A stretch of DNA of 64,000 nt from Aliarcobacter cryaerophilus (GTDB lineage: Bacteria > Campylobacterota > Campylobacteria > Campylobacterales > Arcobacteraceae), in the NCBI RefSeq assembly GCF_014352935.1, contig NZ_CP060694.1, forward strand, positions 1,798,001 to 1,862,000. Reading direction: 5' to 3'. Shown here piece by piece: positions 53,406 through 62,186 of the stretch (the first letter of the stretch is position 1; the number at the start of each line of letters is the position of its first letter). A program made the translations under genes and the position numbers. Under the pieces are notes generated by a model. That model saw only the letters and a program-made list of their open reading frames with translations. It was not told the origin of the DNA and made no database searches.

Positions 53406-54002
53406 TCAAAAACTACTCAATAAGATATTTATACTCTCTTCAAAAGCTCTGTTTGTAGCTTGTACAAAACCATAAGCATTGTTCGATTTGCATAATACTT
53501 TTTTATCAAAATTAAAAGATTTTACTATCTTTTCATCTTTTACTAAATCAAATTTAAGTTTTAAAACTGCATAAGATTTATCTTCTTCAAAAGTTTGATA
53601 AAGTTTTATAACTTCAGTTTTTAAACTATATTCATGCTCGATTTTTTTATCTTTTAAAACTACATTTTCAAAAATATTACTTGTAATAAAAGAATCTGTC
53701 AATTGATTATAAATCATATTTGAAGGCAGATTTATCCATCTATTTTGTGCATACTCTTCAAATAAATATGGTTTTGTACTATAGAAAATAGATGTTAGAT
53801 TAAAACTTCTATTTACATTTACCTCTTCAATTAAAATTGATTTTACTTTTGAAACCTCAGCTTTTTTTTGAGTTTTAAAATCTATTCCATAATGATTTAT
53901 AGATAAACTCTCTTGTTTTAATCCACATCCACTAAATATAAAAAATATTATAAAAACTAAAAAAGTACTTTTGCTTGAAAACAAGATTTTATTTTGTTTC
54001 AT
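53406..54002 (-). CDS. ABC-transporter auxiliary lipoprotein of the Mla-type operon
   Basis: 198 residues from ATG 54002, chosen because GGAGA lies 9-10 bases upstream and this start gives a normal lipoprotein signal with lipobox FSGC (Cys26). A longer reading from 54023 is possible but adds a charged stretch. The body matches the ABC_trans_aux/PqiC-like pattern (IDFKTQKKAEVSKVKSILIE, YAQNRWINLPSNMIYNQLT). The start lies inside the mlaD-like gene. Probably an outer-membrane partner of the Mce protein. Confidence 0.8.
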   Translation of the reverse strand: MKQNKILFSSKSTFLVFIIFFIFSGCGLKQESLSINHYGIDFKTQKKAEVSKVKSILIEEVNVNRSFNLTSIFYSTKPYLFEEYAQNRWINLPSNMIYNQLTDSFITSNIFENVVLKDKKIEHEYSLKTEVIKLYQTFEEDKSYAVLKLKFDLVKDEKIVKSFNFDKKVLCKSNNAYGFVQATNRAFEESINILLSSF

Positions 54003-54909
54003 TATCTTTTTCTCCTGGTCCATATTTTATTACCTTTTGTTTAAATATCAAATCACTTGGGCTTTCATTTAGATTATTCATTAAGTCTTGAGTTTGATTT
54101 AAAGTATTATCAAGATTTTTTAAAACTGTTTCTAAATTATTAATACTCTCTTGAGCCATCCCTTTTATATCAAAATTTCCTTTGTCAAAATCCTCTTTCA
54201 TCTTTGTTGTTAATGCTTTAAAATTATCAGCTGAAGTTTTTACACTAATAAAAGATGAGCTTCCAATAGTAGCAAAGTTTTTCATACTAAGTAAAAGTTC
54301 ATCAATATTACTTTGATTTTTTACTAAATAATCAGAAAACTTTTCAATATTTGCCATACTTTTTTGGCTATTTTCAAGAAGTATTGAGAAGTTTTTTAAA
54401 TTATCTTCATTTAAAACATCTCTAAAAGAGTGAAGTAAAAAAGTAAGCTCTTTTGTAATATCTTCAGTCGAATCAACAAGATTACTCAAAGCTGATTTTT
54501 TTGAATTTATTATTTTTAGACCATATTTATTTTCTTCCAAAGGTTTTGCTTCACTACTTCCACCTTTTAACTCAACATATTTAAGTCCAGTTATCCCAAG
54601 ATTCCCCAAAATTGCATAGTTATCATCTTTTATTGGAGTTCCTTTTTGAATCTGTATTTCTACTTCAATTTTTTCTGAATTATGAGGACTTATTTTTATA
54701 TACTTTACAAGTCCTACATCAAAACCTTTATATTTTATAGGTGAACCTATATTTAATCCAGAAATAGACTCATCAAAATAGATATAATAAGTATCATATT
54801 TTTTATCTTCTAAACCATATTTTCCCAACCAAAATATTGCAAGAATTAGTAAAAAAGATATTACACTTACAAATAAACCTATTCTAAAAAAATTAATTCT
54901 TGTATCCAT
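53989..54909 (-). CDS. MCE-domain lipid transport protein (MlaD-like)
   Basis: 306 residues. One membrane anchor at about 10-28, then an MCE domain (SGLNIGSPIKYKGFDVGLVK, NLGITGLKYVELKGG) and a long helical C-terminal part (about 150-300), longer than Escherichia coli MlaD. MCE rings carry phospholipids across the periplasm. Overlaps the ATPase gene by one base and the lipoprotein gene by 14. Confidence 0.9.
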   Translation of the reverse strand: MDTRINFFRIGLFVSVISFLLILAIFWLGKYGLEDKKYDTYYIYFDESISGLNIGSPIKYKGFDVGLVKYIKISPHNSEKIEVEIQIQKGTPIKDDNYAILGNLGITGLKYVELKGGSSEAKPLEENKYGLKIINSKKSALSNLVDSTEDITKELTFLLHSFRDVLNEDNLKNFSILLENSQKSMANIEKFSDYLVKNQSNIDELLLSMKNFATIGSSSFISVKTSADNFKALTTKMKEDFDKGNFDIKGMAQESINNLETVLKNLDNTLNQTQDLMNNLNESPSDLIFKQKVIKYGPGEKDNETK

Positions 54910-55646
54910 TAATCTGCCTTTTTATGTGTTAAAAATTCTTTTATAAACTCATCTTTAGAACTCATAGCTTCAGTTATATTACCATCAAATATCTTCTCTT
55001 TTCTTATAATTATAAACCTATCAAGAACTGTTTTTATTGTCTCTAAATCGTGAGTTATTATAACTGTTGTAATATTTAGATTTTTCTTTAAATATAGCAA
55101 AAGCTCATTTACACTTTGTGTACTAGCAGGATCTAATCCACTTGTTGGCTCATCCAAAAATAGAAGTTTTGGTTGCATTGCAAGACTTCGTGCAAGGGCA
55201 ACTCTTTTTTTCATTCCACCACTAAGCTCACTTGGATATAGTTTTGCTGTATGTTTTGGAAGTCCAACTATATCTAAATTTGTGTAAGCAATTTTTTCTA
55301 TCAAATCGTTTGGTAAATTTGTGTACTCTTTTAACATCACACTTATATTTTCAATAACATTTAAAAAAGAGTATAAAGCACCAAATTGAAAAAGATAAGA
55401 AAAATTTAGCTTCAAGCTCTCTAAATCATCTATTCCTAATTTTGAAATATCTTTATTAAAAATCTCAATTTTACCTTTTTGTATCTGATTTAGCATAACT
55501 ATTTGTTTTACCAAAACACTCTTTCCACTTCCACTTCCACCTAAAACTCCAAATATTTCACCCTCTTTTACACTAAAAGATATATCATTGTGTACAATAT
55601 TATCTCCAAAAGCTGTGTGAAGATTTGAAACTTTTATTATTTCCAT
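54909..55646 (-). CDS. lipid ABC transporter ATPase (MlaF-like)
   Basis: 245 residues. Walker A GVLGGSGSGKSVL, signature ELSGGMKKRVALAR, Walker B KLLFLDEPTSGLDP and H-loop VIITHDLETI. SGGMKKRVALAR is typical of Mla/Ttg2/Mkl ATPases. Located between the permease (1 base upstream) and the MCE protein. Confidence 0.93.
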   Translation of the reverse strand: MEIIKVSNLHTAFGDNIVHNDISFSVKEGEIFGVLGGSGSGKSVLVKQIVMLNQIQKGKIEIFNKDISKLGIDDLESLKLNFSYLFQFGALYSFLNVIENISVMLKEYTNLPNDLIEKIAYTNLDIVGLPKHTAKLYPSELSGGMKKRVALARSLAMQPKLLFLDEPTSGLDPASTQSVNELLLYLKKNLNITTVIITHDLETIKTVLDRFIIIRKEKIFDGNITEAMSSKDEFIKEFLTHKKAD

Positions 55647-55647
55647 C

Positions 55648-56811
55648 TTATATTCCCATTTGAGTAAATATTACAGAGAAAACTGCATCTAGTAAAATAA
55701 CCACAAATATTGCATTTACAACACTTATTGTTGTATATTTTCCAATACTTGTAGTATTATTTTCAACTTGAAAACCTCTAAAACAACCAATAATTGCTAT
55801 AAAAAATCCAAAAAATAGAGCTTTAAATACTCCCAATAATAAATGTTTTACAGGAACTTCATTTTGAAGTCTATTTATAAACTCTATATATGTGATATCT
55901 AAACTTGTATATGCGATTACCATTCCACCCATTACTCCAACAATATCTGCAAAAAATACCAAAAGTGGTAAAGATATACACAAAGCAAAAATTCTAGGAA
56001 TTGTTAAAAATATTATTGGCTCAAAATTCATAGTTCTCATAGCATCTATCTCTTCTGTTATTTTCATAGCACCTATTTCTGCTGTGTAACTACTTGCACT
56101 TCTTCCAGCTATTACAATAGCAGTTACAAGTGGCGCTATCTCCCTAAACATAGTGATACTTATCATCTCAACTACAAAAATATTTGCCCCAAACTTTTCA
56201 AGCTGAACTGCTCCTTGGTATGCAATAACAACTCCAACCAAAAAAGCAGTCACAGCAACAATCAAAAGTGCATCTACTGCTGATGTTTCAATATATTTTA
56301 AAGTAGCTTTAAATCTAATCTTTTTTGGATTAACTACTAAATAAAAAAGGAAATAAAAAACTTTTCCTAGAAAATCTATAAATAGTTTTGTAGATTTTAA
56401 TATATCATATACTTTTTTTCCAACATTTTCAAAAAATCTATTTAATATCTTTTTCTCTTTAAGAAACTCATTTTGATAATGTTTTTGATAAAACTCAAAA
56501 ATTTGCTCATACTTTTCAAAGTTCAAATATGAAATATTTTTAATTCTAAATTTCTTAAAAAATGATATTAAATAAATAATAGCAATACTATCAAGCTCTT
56601 TTAAATCCTGAAAATCTATATACATTTTTTTATTTGGATGAAATTTTAAGCTTTTAATCTCTTCTATAATAGTTGGAATAGTCTCTTTATTCCAACTATT
56701 TAAAAGATTTAACTTATATCCATCTTCTAATTTTTTTAAAATAAAATATTCTGTACTTTTCATAATTTTCGCTATTTTCTCTTTTAAATTAAAATAGTTT
56801 ATATTATCCAA
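55648..56811 (-). CDS. lipid ABC transporter permease with N-terminal STAS-like domain (MlaB-MlaE fusion)
   Basis: 387 residues. The first ~110 look like a STAS domain (KMYIDFQDLKELDSIAII), the role of separate MlaB in Escherichia coli. The rest is MlaE with about five membrane segments: FREIAPLVTAIVIAGRSASS, EITEEIDAMRTMNFEP and the C-terminal DAVFSVIFTQMGI. The start is uncertain: TTG 56811 or ATG 56763, neither with a strong ribosome site. First gene of a four-gene lipid-transport operon. Confidence 0.9.
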   Translation of the reverse strand: MDNINYFNLKEKIAKIMKSTEYFILKKLEDGYKLNLLNSWNKETIPTIIEEIKSLKFHPNKKMYIDFQDLKELDSIAIIYLISFFKKFRIKNISYLNFEKYEQIFEFYQKHYQNEFLKEKKILNRFFENVGKKVYDILKSTKLFIDFLGKVFYFLFYLVVNPKKIRFKATLKYIETSAVDALLIVAVTAFLVGVVIAYQGAVQLEKFGANIFVVEMISITMFREIAPLVTAIVIAGRSASSYTAEIGAMKITEEIDAMRTMNFEPIIFLTIPRIFALCISLPLLVFFADIVGVMGGMVIAYTSLDITYIEFINRLQNEVPVKHLLLGVFKALFFGFFIAIIGCFRGFQVENNTTSIGKYTTISVVNAIFVVILLDAVFSVIFTQMGI

Positions 56812-56862
56812 AATTTACAAAAATAATCTTTTTTAAGAAAACTATCTTTAAATTTCTTTAGC

Positions 56863-56868
56863 TATAAT
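56863..56868 (+). promoter_or_regulatory. -10 box of luxS
   Basis: TATAAT preceded by TTTAGC, 35 bases before the luxS ATG. Confidence 0.6.
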
Positions 56869-56903
56869 CACTCAAAAATTAAAATATATTCAAAGGATTT
56901 TTT

Positions 56904-57419
56904 ATGCCACTATTAGATAGTTTTAGAGTTGATCACACAATTATGCCAGCACCTGCAGTTAGAGTTGCAAAAGTTATGCAAACACCAAAAGGCGATGCTA
57001 TTACAGTTTTTGATTTAAGATTTTGTAAACCAAATGAAAAGATGCTAAGTGAAAAAGGTATTCATACTTTAGAGCATCTGTTTGCTGGATTTATTAGAAA
57101 CCATTTAAACTCTCCTACAGTTGAAATCATAGATGTTTCTCCAATGGGTTGCAGAACTGGATTTTACATGAGTTTAATAGGAACTCCAAAAGAAGAAGAG
57201 GTAGCAACTGCTTGGAAAAAATCTATGGAAGATGTGCTTAAAGTTGAGAAACAAAGTGATATCCCAGAACTAAATATTTTCCAATGTGGAACTTGTGCTA
57301 TGCACTCGCTAGATGAAGCAAAAGATATTGCAAGAGATATTTTAGCTTCAAATATTGGAGTTATGTCAAATGAGAAACTATTTTTAAGTGAAGAGAAATT
57401 AGAGAGTTTAGGAAACTAA
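56904..57419 (+). CDS. luxS: S-ribosylhomocysteine lyase
   Basis: Splits S-ribosylhomocysteine to homocysteine and DPD, the AI-2 precursor. 171 residues. Metal ligands in [12 protein letters not shown] (His54, His58) and [10 protein letters not shown] (Cys128), catalytic Cys83 in MGCRTGFY. The homocysteine can be remethylated by MetH, encoded at the window's right end. AAAGGA ribosome site. Confidence 0.97.
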   Translation: MPLLDSFRVDHTIMPAPAVRVAKVMQTPKGDAITVFDLRFCKPNEKMLSEKGIHTLEHLFAGFIRNHLNSPTVEIIDVSPMGCRTGFYMSLIGTPKEEEVATAWKKSMEDVLKVEKQSDIPELNIFQCGTCAMHSLDEAKDIARDILASNIGVMSNEKLFLSEEKLESLGN

Positions 57420-57420
57420 T

Positions 57421-58170
57421 TTGCTAGAAGATAGACTGGTTACCACAAATGATGGTAGCCATACACTTTTCTCTTTAAAATATAATCAACACTTTCATAG
57501 CACAGAAGATGGTGGATTTAGTGAAGCTTTGCATAAGCATATTATTCCAGCATTTTCGCACTCTTATAATAAAAAAGAGTTAAATATTTTAGATATCTGT
57601 TTTGGTTTGGGTTACAATAGTTTTGCAACTATCTTTTATATTTTAGAAAACAAACTTGATATTAAAATAAATATCTACTCTCCAGAGCTTGATTTTGATT
57701 TAATAAACTCTTTACAAAACTTCTCATATCCAAAAGAGTTTGAAAAGTTTAAAAATATTATAGATGAACTATCACTCAATCAAAAATATGAAGATGAGAA
57801 GATAAAAATAGAGCTTTTTATAGGCGATGCAAGAGAGTATCTAAAAACTTTTCCAAAAGATTTTTTTGACATAGTTTATCAAGATGCTTTTTCAAGTGAG
57901 GTAAATAAAGAACTTTGGACAAAAGAGTATTTTGAAGATATTTACAAGATTTCAAAAGAAGACTCTATTTTAACAACTTATGCAATCTCTACAAATATAA
58001 GATTGTCTATGTACGAAGCTGGATTTTATATCTATGAAACAAGACCAACAAAAAGAAAAATAACCCTTGCTTTTAAAAATAAGCAAGAAGTTATTGGGAA
58101 ATATATAGATATGGAGTTAAAAAAAATTAGAAATAAAAACGCAAAAGCCCTATTTGATAGCTTTATTTAA
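57421..58170 (+). CDS. MnmD-like tRNA methyltransferase (stand-alone MnmC N-terminal domain)
   Basis: 249 residues. SAM-binding ILDICFGLGYNSFAT and the DUF752 block VYQDAFSSEVNKELWTKEYF match the methyltransferase half of MnmC, which makes mnm5(s2)U34 in tRNA. The oxidase half (MnmC1) is absent and the frame ends normally, so this is a single-domain form. TTG start with AGGAAA upstream, 1 base after the luxS stop, hence cotranscribed with luxS. Confidence 0.85.
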   Translation: MLEDRLVTTNDGSHTLFSLKYNQHFHSTEDGGFSEALHKHIIPAFSHSYNKKELNILDICFGLGYNSFATIFYILENKLDIKINIYSPELDFDLINSLQNFSYPKEFEKFKNIIDELSLNQKYEDEKIKIELFIGDAREYLKTFPKDFFDIVYQDAFSSEVNKELWTKEYFEDIYKISKEDSILTTYAISTNIRLSMYEAGFYIYETRPTKRKITLAFKNKQEVIGKYIDMELKKIRNKNAKALFDSFI

Positions 58171-58182
58171 TTTTTTTTTCAA

Positions 58183-58188
58183 TATAAT
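58183..58188 (+). promoter_or_regulatory. -10 box of the D,D-carboxypeptidase gene
   Basis: TATAAT after a run of T and CAA, 30 bases before the ATG at 58218. Confidence 0.55.
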
Positions 58189-58217
58189 GCAAACTCAATA
58201 AAACAACAGGAAAATTC

Positions 58218-59030
58218 ATGAGAAACTTTTTAAAAATATTTATCTTGCTTTTAAGTCCAATAATTGCCCTTGCTTACAGTGATGCAAACGTTTTTCAAAA
58301 AATTGAAAAAGATTTAGACTCAATTATTGTAAAAGACTTAAACAAAAAACAGTTAATTTTTCAAAAAGATGCAAATCAACTAATAAGACCTGCTAGTTTA
58401 ACAAAAATTATGACATCAATAATAGCCATTGAAAGTGGTAAAATGGATAGTGTTGTTACAATTACTGCTGAGATGAAAAAAGTTGAACCTACAATCATGA
58501 ATTTTAGAGTTGGAGAGAAGTTTTACTTGAGAGATTTAGTAAATGCTGCTATGATAAAATCAGCAAATGATGCAGCAAATGCTATTGCAATTTATCTTGG
58601 AAATGGAAGCAAACAAAAATTTGTAACTATGATGAACACAAAAGCAAAAAAACTAGGTATGATAAATACTAATTTCGAAAATCCTTGTGGTTTTGATGCT
58701 CCAAATCACAAAAGTACTGCCAGTGATTTATTAAAACTTACAGAATACTCTATCAAAAATAGTACTTTTAATAATATTGTAAAAAAAGAGAGTTATAGTT
58801 TTAAAGCAATAAATACTAAAAGATCTTACTTTGCACATACTAGTAATAAACTTCTTCCAAAAGAGAAATATATGATTGGAGTTAAAACTGGTTATACAAG
58901 TAAAGCTGGACCTTGTCTAATTGCAAGAGCAAAAGAAGGGAAAAAAGATATTTTGCTAGTAATGCTAAATTCTCAAAATAGATGGGCAAATACAAAACTA
59001 GCTTTAGATACAGTTTTAGATAAAAGATAG
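58218..59030 (+). CDS. D-alanyl-D-alanine carboxypeptidase (PBP5-type, S11)
   Basis: 270 residues. Signal peptide (about 1-19). Penicillin-binding motifs: SLTKIM (Ser-x-x-Lys), KSANDAANA (Ser-x-Asn) and GVKTGYTSKAGPC (Lys-Thr-Gly). Only the catalytic domain is present; the C-terminal beta domain and amphipathic anchor of PBP5 are missing, so it may be soluble in the periplasm. Trims pentapeptides in the cell wall. CAGGAAAA ribosome site. Confidence 0.93.
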   Translation: MRNFLKIFILLLSPIIALAYSDANVFQKIEKDLDSIIVKDLNKKQLIFQKDANQLIRPASLTKIMTSIIAIESGKMDSVVTITAEMKKVEPTIMNFRVGEKFYLRDLVNAAMIKSANDAANAIAIYLGNGSKQKFVTMMNTKAKKLGMINTNFENPCGFDAPNHKSTASDLLKLTEYSIKNSTFNNIVKKESYSFKAINTKRSYFAHTSNKLLPKEKYMIGVKTGYTSKAGPCLIARAKEGKKDILLVMLNSQNRWANTKLALDTVLDKR

Positions 59031-59056
59031 ATTACTAAATATTAGTCAATCTATCT
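59025..59056. terminator. convergent terminator
   Basis: AGATAGATT-ACTAA / TTAGT-C-AATCTATCT, 14 bp with a bulged C and a 3-base loop, covering both stop codons. Confidence 0.65.
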
Positions 59057-59532
59057 AAAATATATTTTTGTAAATCTCTTTTTGAAACCTCTTCTCTCAT
59101 AGCCTCTTCAAAAATCTCATTTACTTTATTAGCATACTCTTCATAATCAAAAAAAGGGAAATGTAAACTCCAAGCCTTTTTTAATCTACTTTTTGTCATC
59201 TCTTTTTTTACAATATCTTTAAAATAGTTAAATCCCATAAATATAAGTGCTGTGATAATCATCCCACCAACAATTGATATATGTGCATCTATTTTTGCCA
59301 ACAATTTATGCGTAAGAAGAGAAATAGGTAGAAGAACTGCTAAAACTAACCAAACATAAACAAGATAAGCCCTTGTTAATCTCAGTCTAAATCCTAATCT
59401 TGAACTATCAACTTCCATATCATTTCTGTATTGAACTGAAGCAACCAACATATCTTTTAATAAAATTGGTTGTTTTGAAGTTGCATAAATATAATTCAAT
59501 ATGTAGTTTTTAATATTTTTTTCTCTATTCAT
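59035..59532 (-). CDS. hypothetical membrane protein, 165 aa
   Basis: I do not recognise this family. Two membrane segments (about 53-75 and 82-102) lie between a basic N-terminal and a charged, helical C-terminal part (FFDYEEYANKVNEIFEEAM). Both ends are probably cytoplasmic. Ribosome site GAGGAAA. Divergent from the hybrid sensor kinase across 80 bases with an inverted repeat. Confidence 0.7.
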   Translation of the reverse strand: MNREKNIKNYILNYIYATSKQPILLKDMLVASVQYRNDMEVDSSRLGFRLRLTRAYLVYVWLVLAVLLPISLLTHKLLAKIDAHISIVGGMIITALIFMGFNYFKDIVKKEMTKSRLKKAWSLHFPFFDYEEYANKVNEIFEEAMREEVSKRDLQKYILDRLTNI

Positions 59533-59548
59533 AATATTTCCTCAAATA

Positions 59549-59561
59549 AATTGTCACAATT
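59549..59561. promoter_or_regulatory. perfect inverted repeat AATTGTCACAATT
   Basis: A 6-1-6 palindrome in the divergent gap, 14 bases upstream of TATAAT 59576-59581 (the likely -10 of the kinase gene), thus over its -35 region. Candidate operator. Confidence 0.4.
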
Positions 59562-59612
59562 CTATCTTAGTTTGCTATAATAATTGTTAAAATTTTAAAG
59601 CTAAGGTGGATT

Positions 59613-62159
59613 TTGAAAAAGATATTTATTCTTATTTTACTTTTCAAATACCTATATTCTACAGATTTACAAAAAGTTTCGCTTCAACTTATGTGGCTTG
59701 ACCAGTTCCAGTTTGCTGGATTTTATATAGCAAAAGAGAAAGGCTTTTATCAAAAAGTTGGACTTGATGTTGAGTTTAAAAAATTTCAAAATGAAACAAA
59801 TGTGTTGCAAGAAGTTACTCAAAATAGAGCAACTTTTGGACTTGCTTCTAGCTCTTTAATAGTGCATAAATCAAATGGTGCAGATATATCTATATTTGGA
59901 GCTATTTTTCAAACTTCACCTCTTGTGATTTTGGCTTTAAAAAATTCAAATATAAACTCTATTAAAGATTTAAAAGATAAAAACTTAATGATTGCAGATG
60001 AACAACTATATTTTGCAAATTTACAAGCTATGTTTAGTAGCCAAAACTTTGATATTAAATCTGTAAAACTAATTCCTCACTCTTTTAATGTTGATGATTT
60101 AATAAATAAAAAAGCTGATTTAATGGCTTCTTATACTACAAATGAACCTTTTTTACTAAAAGAAAAAGGTTATGAAAGCAAAATTTTCTACCCAAAAGAT
60201 TATGGATTTGACTTTTATGAAAATATTATGTTTACAAATAGTGAATTTGCAGAAAAAAACCCAAAAATTGTATATGATTTTTATAAAGCTTCAATAGATG
60301 GTTGGAAATGGGCATTTGAAAATATTGAAAAAAGTGTTGATATTGTTTTTGAGAAATATAATCCACTAAATAAAAGTAAAGAGGCATTACTTTTTGAAGC
60401 AAATGAGATAAAGAAAATTATTTTTGATAAAAACGGAGATATTGGAACAATTTCTAATGAAAAAATGAACCTAATATTAAATACATATAAGGTTATGGGT
60501 TTAATAAAAAATGATATAGATTTAAAAAGTTTTGTTTTACATAATAGTTTTCAAAATGAACTAAATAGTGAAGAAAAAGAGTATTTAAAAACAAAAAAAT
60601 CTTTTACTTATTGTTCTCATAACGATTTAATGCCATTTGAAGCTATTTTGAATAATAAACATATTGGAATTATAGAAGAGTATCTTGTAGAAATTTCAAA
60701 AAATTTAGATATAGAATTAAATTTTGTACCAACTTTAAATTGGCATGAAAGTTTTGAAAAAGTTGTAGAAAATAAGTGTGATATCTTAACAACAATTGCA
60801 GATAAGAAAAATAGAGAAAAGCTTTTTAATTTTACAAATCCTTATCTGGATTTTCCTTTTGTGATTGCTACAGATATTTCTAAACCTTTTATTGAAGATT
60901 TAAAAACTCTAAAAAGAGTTAAAATTGCTCTTGTGAAAGATTTTGCAACAAGCAATATAATAAAAAATAGATATAAAAATATCAATTTCGTAGAGTATCC
61001 AAATCTTTATGAAGCTTTAGAAGCTGTAAGAAAAGGTGAAGTTTATGCTGCTATTGACTCTCTTGCTGTTATTGGATATGAGATACAAAATCATTTTGTA
61101 GGAGATATCAAAGTATCTGGGAAAATAGATGAAAATCTAAAACTTTATATGGCAACAAATATTGAAAATAAAACTCTTGCCTCGATTTTAAATAAGGCTT
61201 TGAATTCAATAAACGAAAATCAGAAACATGAATTTTTTAATAAATGGGTATATATAAACTATCAAAATAGTATTGATAAAGATGCAGTTCTTAAGTTATT
61301 TATTTTAATTTTAGCTATATTTTTTATTCTAGCTATTATTTATAGAGCTTATTTACTCAAAAAAACAAATCAAGAATTAGAAAATAGAGTTGCTTTTGAG
61401 ATAAAACAAAATGAAGAGAAAAATGGAATTCTTTTACAACAATCAAAAATGGCAGCAATGGGTGAAATGCTTGAAAATATAGCTCATCAATGGAGACAAC
61501 CACTATCAACTATTGGTATTTGTACTTCAGGAATGGAGCTTAAAAAGAATCTAAATATGCTAGAGGATAAAGATTTCTATGATTCATTAAATCATATAAA
61601 ATCTTCTGTATTATACTTAAGCAATACTATTGAAGATTTTAGAAGCTTCTTAGATAAAGATAAAGTTTTATCTAATGTAAATATAAACCATTTAGTACAA
61701 AAAGTACTCGATATTTTAAATCCATCTTTACAATCTCATCATATTGAAGTTATAAAAAATATAGATGATTTTGAGTTTTCAACTATTGAAAATGATTTAA
61801 TTCAAATTTTAATGAATATTATTACAAATGCAAAAGATGCTTTAAAAAATTTAAAAAATGAAGAGCCAAGATATATTTTTATTAATATTTCTAAAAATCA
61901 AAAAAATATAGTTATTGAAATTTTTGATAATGGAATGGGCATAAAAGATGAGATTATATCTAGAATTTTTGAACCATATTTTACAACAAAACATAAATCT
62001 CAAGGTACAGGAATTGGTCTATATATGTCAAAGATTTTGGTGGATAATAATCTAAAAGGTACTATTTTTGTAGAAAACTATAAATTCTTATATAACAATA
62101 TAGATTATAAAGGTGCAAAATTTAATATTTTGTTACCTATTAACCTTGATAATAAGTAG
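59613..62159 (+). CDS. hybrid sensor histidine kinase with NMT1 and SBP-family-3 sensor domains
   Basis: 848 residues. Signal peptide, then an NMT1/THI5-like binding domain (about 20-300: LQLMWLDQFQFAGFYIAKEK), an SBP_bac_3 domain (about 328-550), one membrane helix (559-580), a HisKA part with ENIAHQWRQPL (His625) and an ATPase domain (NIITNAKDAL, DNGMGI, GTGIGLYMS). Two ligand-binding modules in series suggest sensing of small molecules in the periplasm. No response regulator is adjacent. TTG start with AAGGTGGA upstream. Confidence 0.88.
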   Translation: MKKIFILILLFKYLYSTDLQKVSLQLMWLDQFQFAGFYIAKEKGFYQKVGLDVEFKKFQNETNVLQEVTQNRATFGLASSSLIVHKSNGADISIFGAIFQTSPLVILALKNSNINSIKDLKDKNLMIADEQLYFANLQAMFSSQNFDIKSVKLIPHSFNVDDLINKKADLMASYTTNEPFLLKEKGYESKIFYPKDYGFDFYENIMFTNSEFAEKNPKIVYDFYKASIDGWKWAFENIEKSVDIVFEKYNPLNKSKEALLFEANEIKKIIFDKNGDIGTISNEKMNLILNTYKVMGLIKNDIDLKSFVLHNSFQNELNSEEKEYLKTKKSFTYCSHNDLMPFEAILNNKHIGIIEEYLVEISKNLDIELNFVPTLNWHESFEKVVENKCDILTTIADKKNREKLFNFTNPYLDFPFVIATDISKPFIEDLKTLKRVKIALVKDFATSNIIKNRYKNINFVEYPNLYEALEAVRKGEVYAAIDSLAVIGYEIQNHFVGDIKVSGKIDENLKLYMATNIENKTLASILNKALNSINENQKHEFFNKWVYINYQNSIDKDAVLKLFILILAIFFILAIIYRAYLLKKTNQELENRVAFEIKQNEEKNGILLQQSKMAAMGEMLENIAHQWRQPLSTIGICTSGMELKKNLNMLEDKDFYDSLNHIKSSVLYLSNTIEDFRSFLDKDKVLSNVNINHLVQKVLDILNPSLQSHHIEVIKNIDDFEFSTIENDLIQILMNIITNAKDALKNLKNEEPRYIFINISKNQKNIVIEIFDNGMGIKDEIISRIFEPYFTTKHKSQGTGIGLYMSKILVDNNLKGTIFVENYKFLYNNIDYKGAKFNILLPINLDNK

Positions 62160-62186
62160 ATTTAAGAAGTAAACTTCTTAAATCTA
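62157..62186. terminator. convergent hairpin between kinase and metH
   Basis: TAGATTTAAGAAGT / ACTTCTTAAATCTA, a perfect 14-bp repeat containing both stop codons, no long U tract. Confidence 0.6.
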
